Source of the DNA: Sphingobacterium cavernae
GTDB lineage: Bacteria; Bacteroidota; Bacteroidia; Sphingobacteriales; Sphingobacteriaceae
Assembly (NCBI RefSeq): GCF_008520265.1
Contig: NZ_VIQM01000013.1
Location: 19,944 to 83,943 of the forward strand
Direction: 5' to 3'
Length of the DNA stretch: 64,000 nucleotides
Part shown: piece after piece, positions 60,495 to 64,000 of the stretch
How positions within the stretch are numbered: the stretch's first letter is position 1
Layout of the letters: every line of letters starts with the position of its first letter
Translations under genes and position numbers: made by a program
The notes under the pieces: generated by a model
Told to the model about the DNA's origin: nothing
Database searches by the model: none
What the model saw: only the letters and a program-made list of their open reading frames with translations

Positions 60495-60544
60495 ATTGCG
60501 ACTAAAATAAGTTATTTAACAATTTATAGCAACAATATTAGTTA

Positions 60545-61429
60545 ATGAAAGTTTATAACCCCAAAGACTGGTTTCATACAATTATACACTTATTAAAATC
60601 TCATCATTCTAAAAAAATATTCCATATTCTTATATTAGTTTCTGCATTTTCTTGGGGAGTAGCCTATTTGGAACTAGAATACTTGAAATTATCTGACAAA
60701 AGTTGGATTAAAAATATTACAACAGTTCACAATTTATTGGGTTTTGTATTATCGTTGATTTTAGTATTTCGAACAAATACTGCTTACGATAGATGGTGGG
60801 AAGCAAGAAAACAATGGGGAGCACTGACAAATTTGAGCCGTACACTATCCATAAAACTAAATGCAATGTTGCCGGCAGAAGATAAAGTGAATCGTCATTT
60901 TTTCCGAAAGTCAATTCCATTATTCGCAGAGACATTATTTAATTTTTTACGATCAGACTACACAAAATTTATGCTGGATGAAAAAGAACATCCAGAATTG
61001 GTAGAATTGGACGATAAAAAACATGGTCCAAATCAAGTAGCGTCACTCATATTTCGCAAAGTAAATAATTTGTATAAAAACGGTGTTATTTCAGGCGATC
61101 AATATAGAATAGTATATGAAGACATAACTGCTATGACAGGTGTTTGTGGTGCTTGTGAACGCATTAAGAACACTCCTATTCCTATTGCATACAGTTCATT
61201 TATCAAGATATTTATAATTATATACTCGATTACTCTTCCTGTGGGCTATGTATTTTCTATGGGCTACTTTGTAGCATTGGCTGTCCCATTTATATTTTAT
61301 GTACTTATTACCATTGAGATGGTTGGTGAGTCCATTGAAGAACCATTCGGTACGGATACTGACGATCTTCCAATTGATAAAATCGCTTCAAATATCCGAA
61401 AACACTGTCGAGAAATACTTACTCCATAA
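60545..61429 (+). CDS. Bestrophin-family channel (UPF0187)
   Basis: 294 residues. Bestrophin-like anion or cation channel: FGVAYLELE-like first helix (SAFSWGVAYLELEYLKL), VFRTNTAYDRWWEARKQWGAL, the neck/pore region, and CGACERIKNTPIPIAYSSF. The C-terminal IEEPFGTDTDDLPIDKIASNIR is typical. Alone in its transcript before tRNA-Ser. Confidence 0.93.
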   Translation: MKVYNPKDWFHTIIHLLKSHHSKKIFHILILVSAFSWGVAYLELEYLKLSDKSWIKNITTVHNLLGFVLSLILVFRTNTAYDRWWEARKQWGALTNLSRTLSIKLNAMLPAEDKVNRHFFRKSIPLFAETLFNFLRSDYTKFMLDEKEHPELVELDDKKHGPNQVASLIFRKVNNLYKNGVISGDQYRIVYEDITAMTGVCGACERIKNTPIPIAYSSFIKIFIIIYSITLPVGYVFSMGYFVALAVPFIFYVLITIEMVGESIEEPFGTDTDDLPIDKIASNIRKHCREILTP

Positions 61430-61509
61430 TCCTTAAAGAGCTTTATTTTTCCTAAAACAAATTAATTAAGCTCATTTTCAAGGGGTAAAGCGACAAGCGC
61501 AAAATAAGT

Positions 61510-61540
61510 TTTGTAGATCTAGTAAGAATTTCTACTTTTG
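61510..61540 (+). promoter_or_regulatory. Consensus promoter of tRNA-Ser
   Basis: TTTG at 61510-61513, a 19-base spacer, and TACTTTTG at 61533-61540 match the -33/-7 consensus. Only four bases lie between the -7 box and the mature tRNA 5' end at 61545. Confidence 0.85.
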
Positions 61541-61544
61541 TGGC

Positions 61545-61632
61545 GGAGAGCTGGCAGAGTGGTCGAATGCGGCGGTCTTGAAAACCGTTAACTGTCACAG
61601 GTTCGGGGGTTCGAATCCCTCGCTCTCCGCCA
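61545..61632 (+). tRNA. tRNA-Ser (UGA anticodon)
   Basis: Acceptor GGAGAGC pairs with GCTCTCC, with encoded CCA at 61630-61632. D-arm GCAGAGTGG...TGC, anticodon loop CTTGAAA with anticodon TGA (reads UCA), a long variable arm (ACTGTCACAGGTTC), and T-arm GGGGGTTCGAATCCC. The long variable arm confirms a class II tRNA. No T or base changes that would disturb the fold. Confidence 0.97.
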
Positions 61633-61634
61633 AA

Positions 61635-61671
61635 TAGAGCAATTAACATACGTTAGTTGCTCTATTTTTGT
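61635..61671 (+). terminator. Terminator of tRNA-Ser
   Basis: TAGAGCAA (61635-61642) pairs with TTGCTCTA (61657-61664), followed by TTTTTG TTT. Confidence 0.85.
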
Positions 61672-61752
61672 TTAATGATATCTCAAATGCAAATTTAGAT
61701 AATTTAGTATATTTATTCGGATCATACCGAAAGTTTGGGGGCACAATCATTT

Positions 61753-62133
61753 TTAAACATACAATTTCATCACACGGTATATGAAAAAGGTAGTATCTCT
61801 TACAACTCGAAATATACTCCTGAATGCCTTAAGTTTTGCGTTGAAGGATTCTGCGGACGCCTTTGTACTTCTATTGTCGAAGTAATGTAGAATTTGAGGA
61901 TGGTGGGCAGTAACTGATTTTGCGACACTTTCAAATGAAGCAATTCCCGCATTTTCTACCTGATTGTGCCACAGTCCTAACTTTGTAAAAGCGACTTTTT
62001 TATCCTTGCATTTATTGAAGATGTCACCTAAAGCAACACCAAGATCATAAGCTTGTTTTAACTTGGGAAAGCGCGTGAATAACAATTCAGCTCGTTGTTT
62101 TTGGTTTTCGGACCATCTGCTTGGGTGCTTGAA
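61753..62133 (-). pseudogene. ISL3-family transposase, C-terminal remnant
   Basis: About 125 residues of a transposase of the ISL3 (ISAon1-like) group: RWSENQKQRAELLFTRFPKLKQAYDLG, GLWHNQVENAG, FDNRSTKASAESFNAKLKAFRSIFRVVRDTTFFIYRVMKLY. The DDE C-terminal signature FDNRSTKASAESFNAK is clear. The N-terminal two thirds are missing, cut at about 62134 where the IS1380 element begins. Downstream, ATTGTGCCCCCAAACTTTCGG (minus strand) may be the end of the old IS. Confidence 0.9.
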
Positions 62134-63522
62134 CCTTAATTATACATTAGGTTTTAAAAACCGCTTATAAGTATCTATTTTTAAGTGTTTTATTATCTTA
62201 TTAATATTCACCCTTATGGTTAACTTACCTATAGAGTATTCCGATAAGCCTGTTACCGCCTTTGGAGGTATGAGTTTATTGAAACGTATGATAGATAAAG
62301 TAGGTGTTATAGACACACTTTCGTCATCGAATTTGCCCATGCCAGGCTCTAATCGGGGCTATTCACCCAAAGATTTGATTTTATCTTTTGTTAGGTATTT
62401 GGACAGGAGCATCTCGATACATCCATTGTGATTGGTTACGTTATGACAAGGTTTTGCAAGATATTTTTTGTCTAGATCAGATGCCTTCCCAGAGTACATA
62501 TAGTCGGTATTTTGGCAAATTCAATCAATCCATAAACACACAAGTTTTTCCAGATCTTCAAGACTGGTTTATGGAACAATTTGATATTGGAAGTATCACA
62601 GTAGATTTTGACAGTACAGTGATTACCCGTTATGGCGAGCAAGAAGGGAGTGCTAAGGGTTATAACCCGAATAAGCGAGGTCGTAATTCTCATCATCCCT
62701 TGATGGCATTCATCAGTCAGACCCGTATGGTGGCTAATGCTTGGCTTCGTCCAGGAAATAAGGCTGCTAGTTCATCTTGTATAGCATTCATGCAAGAAAC
62801 ATTTGACCGCTGTTTGGCAAGTAAGAATGTGGGCTTAGTGCGAGCAGATAGTGGCTTTTATACCGAGGATATTTTGAGCTATCTGGAAGAATCAACTAAA
62901 AATTATGTAATTGCTGTCAGGATGTATCCCAATATCAAATCGGAAGTTTTGGGAGAGCGTAACTGGATATCGCTAAGTAAAGGAATAGAATTGTCAGAAA
63001 TGACATTCGGGCATCTTAACGGAAAAGAACGACGTTATATTATTGTGAAAAAACGGGTAGATGACCGTCCCAATAGCGGAGGAAAGCTCTTTGACGAAAT
63101 GCCCGGTTACAGGTACAGTTGCTATGTGACCAATATGGATATGCCATTAGACCAAATTTGGAATGTTTACAATAGTAGAGCGGATTGTGAAAATAGGATC
63201 AAAGAACTGAAGCAGGATTTTGGATTAGAAAACTTCTGCTTACAGAACTTTTGGGCAACAGAAGCATCTTTCAGATTCATTATGATAGCGTACAATCTGA
63301 TTAGTTTATTCCGTCATTTTGCATTAAATGAACATAACAAAGCTATGCATAGTACACTTAAATCCTATTGCTTTGCATTAGGAGCTTGGACTGCGAAACA
63401 TGCAAATAGAAAGGTGCTAAAAATAGCATTGCCTACAAAAAGAAGACAATGGATGGATCGCATTTTCTCCAAAATTGAAAACCTACCTCCTAAACTCGTT
63501 TATAGCTAATGCATATTCCGGG
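62134..63522 (+). mobile_element. IS1380-family element, frameshifted transposase
   Basis: Approximate ends from partly matching terminal repeats: left CCTTAATTATACATTAG (62134) and right, on the minus strand, CCCGGAATATGCATTAG (63522). No clear target duplication: flanks are TGAA and TTTA. Inside are the two parts of one transposase gene. The element lies between an ISL3 remnant and a truncated lipoprotein. Confidence 0.75.
62216..63509 (+). pseudogene. IS1380-family transposase (frameshift near 62390)
   Basis: Start MVNLPIEYSDKPVTAFGGMSLLKRMIDKVG (62216). At 62385-62400 the frame shifts; the next frame continues LLGIWTGASRYIHCDWLRYDKVLQDIF and runs to 63509 with DDE-type motifs SITVDFDSTVI, LVRADSGFYTEDILSYLE and VYNSRADCENRIKELKQDFGLE. 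IS1380 transposases are normally one continuous frame, so this copy appears inactive unless it is a sequencing slip at the T-run. Confidence 0.88.
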
Positions 63523-63523
63523 T

Positions 63524-63694
63524 TTATTTGTGGATGCATATTTCACATCTAAAAGCACCAACCACACTCTTCGAAAATATCCTTAACGTTCCCTTATCCT
63601 TTTCTTCAAACGACTTTGTAGTTGGCTTTTTACACCCAATAGTAATACTAAAGGTTATTAACAATAATAAAAAGATATTAATCAAACTTTTCAT
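63524..63694 (-). pseudogene. Lipoprotein N-terminal fragment cut by IS1380
   Basis: 56 codons starting at ATG 63694: MKSLINIFLLLLITFSITIGC with a lipobox at Cys21, then KKPTTKSFEEKDKGTLRIFSK. The frame ends at the IS1380 border (63523), where homology is lost. Probably a small cell-envelope lipoprotein, broken by the insertion. The real family is not identifiable from the short N-terminus. Confidence 0.5.
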
Positions 63695-63898
63695 GACACA
63701 AGATTATAAATCCACTCCCTCCCCAGTTGTTTTTTGTATTCTCTTTTACGTTTCATGGTAAATATTACTTTATATCAAAACAGCAAGAAGGAAAACAAAT
63801 AATCATTATAATTATATATTTTACTTTTAACTAAAAAGTGAATAAAGATTAAAAACGATTTATTATCTACAACCAGAAGCGTCCCAAATAAGGTAAAA
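63695..63898. other. Gap before the right-edge IS
   Basis: AT-rich spacer with no coding signal. The left end of the right-edge IS probably lies near 63870-63900, but its terminal repeat cannot be confirmed without the other end. Confidence 0.35.
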
Positions 63899-63900
63899 AA

Positions 63901-63961
63901 TGGCGGTAATTTATATAGCAGGGATTGCTATATTTAATTTGCAAAAATTCAACTACCGCCA
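63901..63961. repeat. Nested inverted repeat before the right-edge transposase
   Basis: TGGCGGTA (63901-63908) and TACCGCCA (63954-63961) are exact complements and enclose a second hairpin TATAGCA GGGAT TGCTATA. The right arm overlaps the transposase start codon, so folding could hold back translation initiation, as in other IS elements. Confidence 0.6.
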
Positions 63962-64000
63962 TGGTAAATATAAATGTATTTTCTCAGATTTTAGGGCTAG
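63961..64000 (+). CDS. IS4-like transposase, 5' end (partial, right edge)
   Basis: An open frame from ATG 63961 runs off the right edge: MVNINVFSQILGL. This start resembles that of IS4-family (DUF4372-type) transposases in Bacteroidota, as far as I recall. The nested inverted repeat upstream fits an IS leader. Thirteen residues cannot prove it. Confidence 0.5.
   Translation, partial: MVNINVFSQILGL

Noticed and set aside
61452..61649. Minus-strand open frame reading GERGIRTPEPVTVNG over the tRNA
   Set aside because: It is the antisense of tRNA-Ser, a well-known spurious ORF (GIRTPEP is a typical tRNA shadow).
62380..62400. IS1380 frame change as programmed frameshifting
   Set aside because: IS1380 transposases are normally made from a single frame, and the site is not a canonical slippery heptamer; mutation or read error is simpler.

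Overview
The window is an AT-rich chromosomal segment from a Bacteroidota bacterium, most likely family Sphingobacteriaceae (Sphingobacterium/Pedobacter-like). Supporting signs are a SusC/SusD pair, promoters of the TTTG / TAnnTTTG type, an inactive/active M16 peptidase pair, DUF5103, DUF4886 and WbqC family proteins, and IS families common in that phylum (ISL3, IS1380, IS4-like, IS200/IS605). Most of the sequence is ordinary housekeeping and catabolic DNA, interrupted by a few decaying or mobile patches.

Layout. 1-2.7 kb: a TPP riboswitch pointing out of the left edge, mqo and fabG. 2.7-5.8 kb: an orphan LuxE-like acyl-protein synthetase, then a degraded patch. That patch holds a multi-hairpin GC-rich element, the 5' stub of an OLD-family ATPase/nuclease, and a frameshifted, 3'-truncated subtilase whose start codon lies in the loop of a perfect 24-bp inverted repeat. 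6.1-7.7 kb: a YpfJ-type zinc peptidase and a PhnA-like protein. 7.9-17.5 kb: a polysaccharide utilization locus (SusC, SusD, DUF4886 lipoprotein, GH144-like endo-beta-1,2-glucanase lipoprotein), followed by a hybrid histidine kinase that is a clear pseudogene. 17.5-25.2 kb: a six-gene non-phosphorylative L-fucose catabolic operon, fucP and a divergent AraC regulator. The pathway runs L-fucose, fuconolactone, fuconate, 2-keto-3-deoxyfuconate, 2,4-diketo-3-deoxyfuconate, then pyruvate plus lactate. The dehydratase step appears to be done by a UxaA/altronate-dehydratase family protein. 25.3-31.6 kb: DUF1343 (NamZ-like), two M16 peptidases, hemF, gpsA and a sugar O-acetyltransferase.

31.6-31.9 kb holds two tandem copies of a structured element whose hairpin stems differ in a compensatory way. 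31.9-60.5 kb is mainly core genes: WbqC, an LpxL-like acyltransferase plus GT2, ligA, dapA, DUF5103, an amino acid permease, trxB, a DnaQ-like exonuclease, a class IV aminotransferase, an RluA-type synthase, a D-cysteine desulfhydrase-like enzyme, a GreA-like protein, folD, lepA, fbaA, an ArsC/Spx-like protein, an M1 peptidase, an NahK-like kinase, a CorC-type protein, trxA and a GH25 lysozyme. An IS200/IS605 TnpA remnant and a membrane-protein gene with two in-frame stops lie among them. 60.5-64 kb: a bestrophin-like channel, tRNA-Ser(UGA) with a consensus promoter almost touching the mature 5' end, then an IS pile-up. The pile-up consists of an ISL3 remnant, a frameshifted IS1380 element, a truncated lipoprotein, and the start of an IS4-like transposase at the right edge.

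The most unusual signals are the two covarying tandem hairpin elements at 31.6-31.8 kb, the perfect inverted repeat that places a start codon in its loop at 5.8 kb, and the near-leaderless tRNA and mRNA promoter arrangements. The number of decayed genes in 64 kb is also notable: a hybrid kinase, a subtilase, an OLD stub, a membrane protein, a lipoprotein and three transposases.
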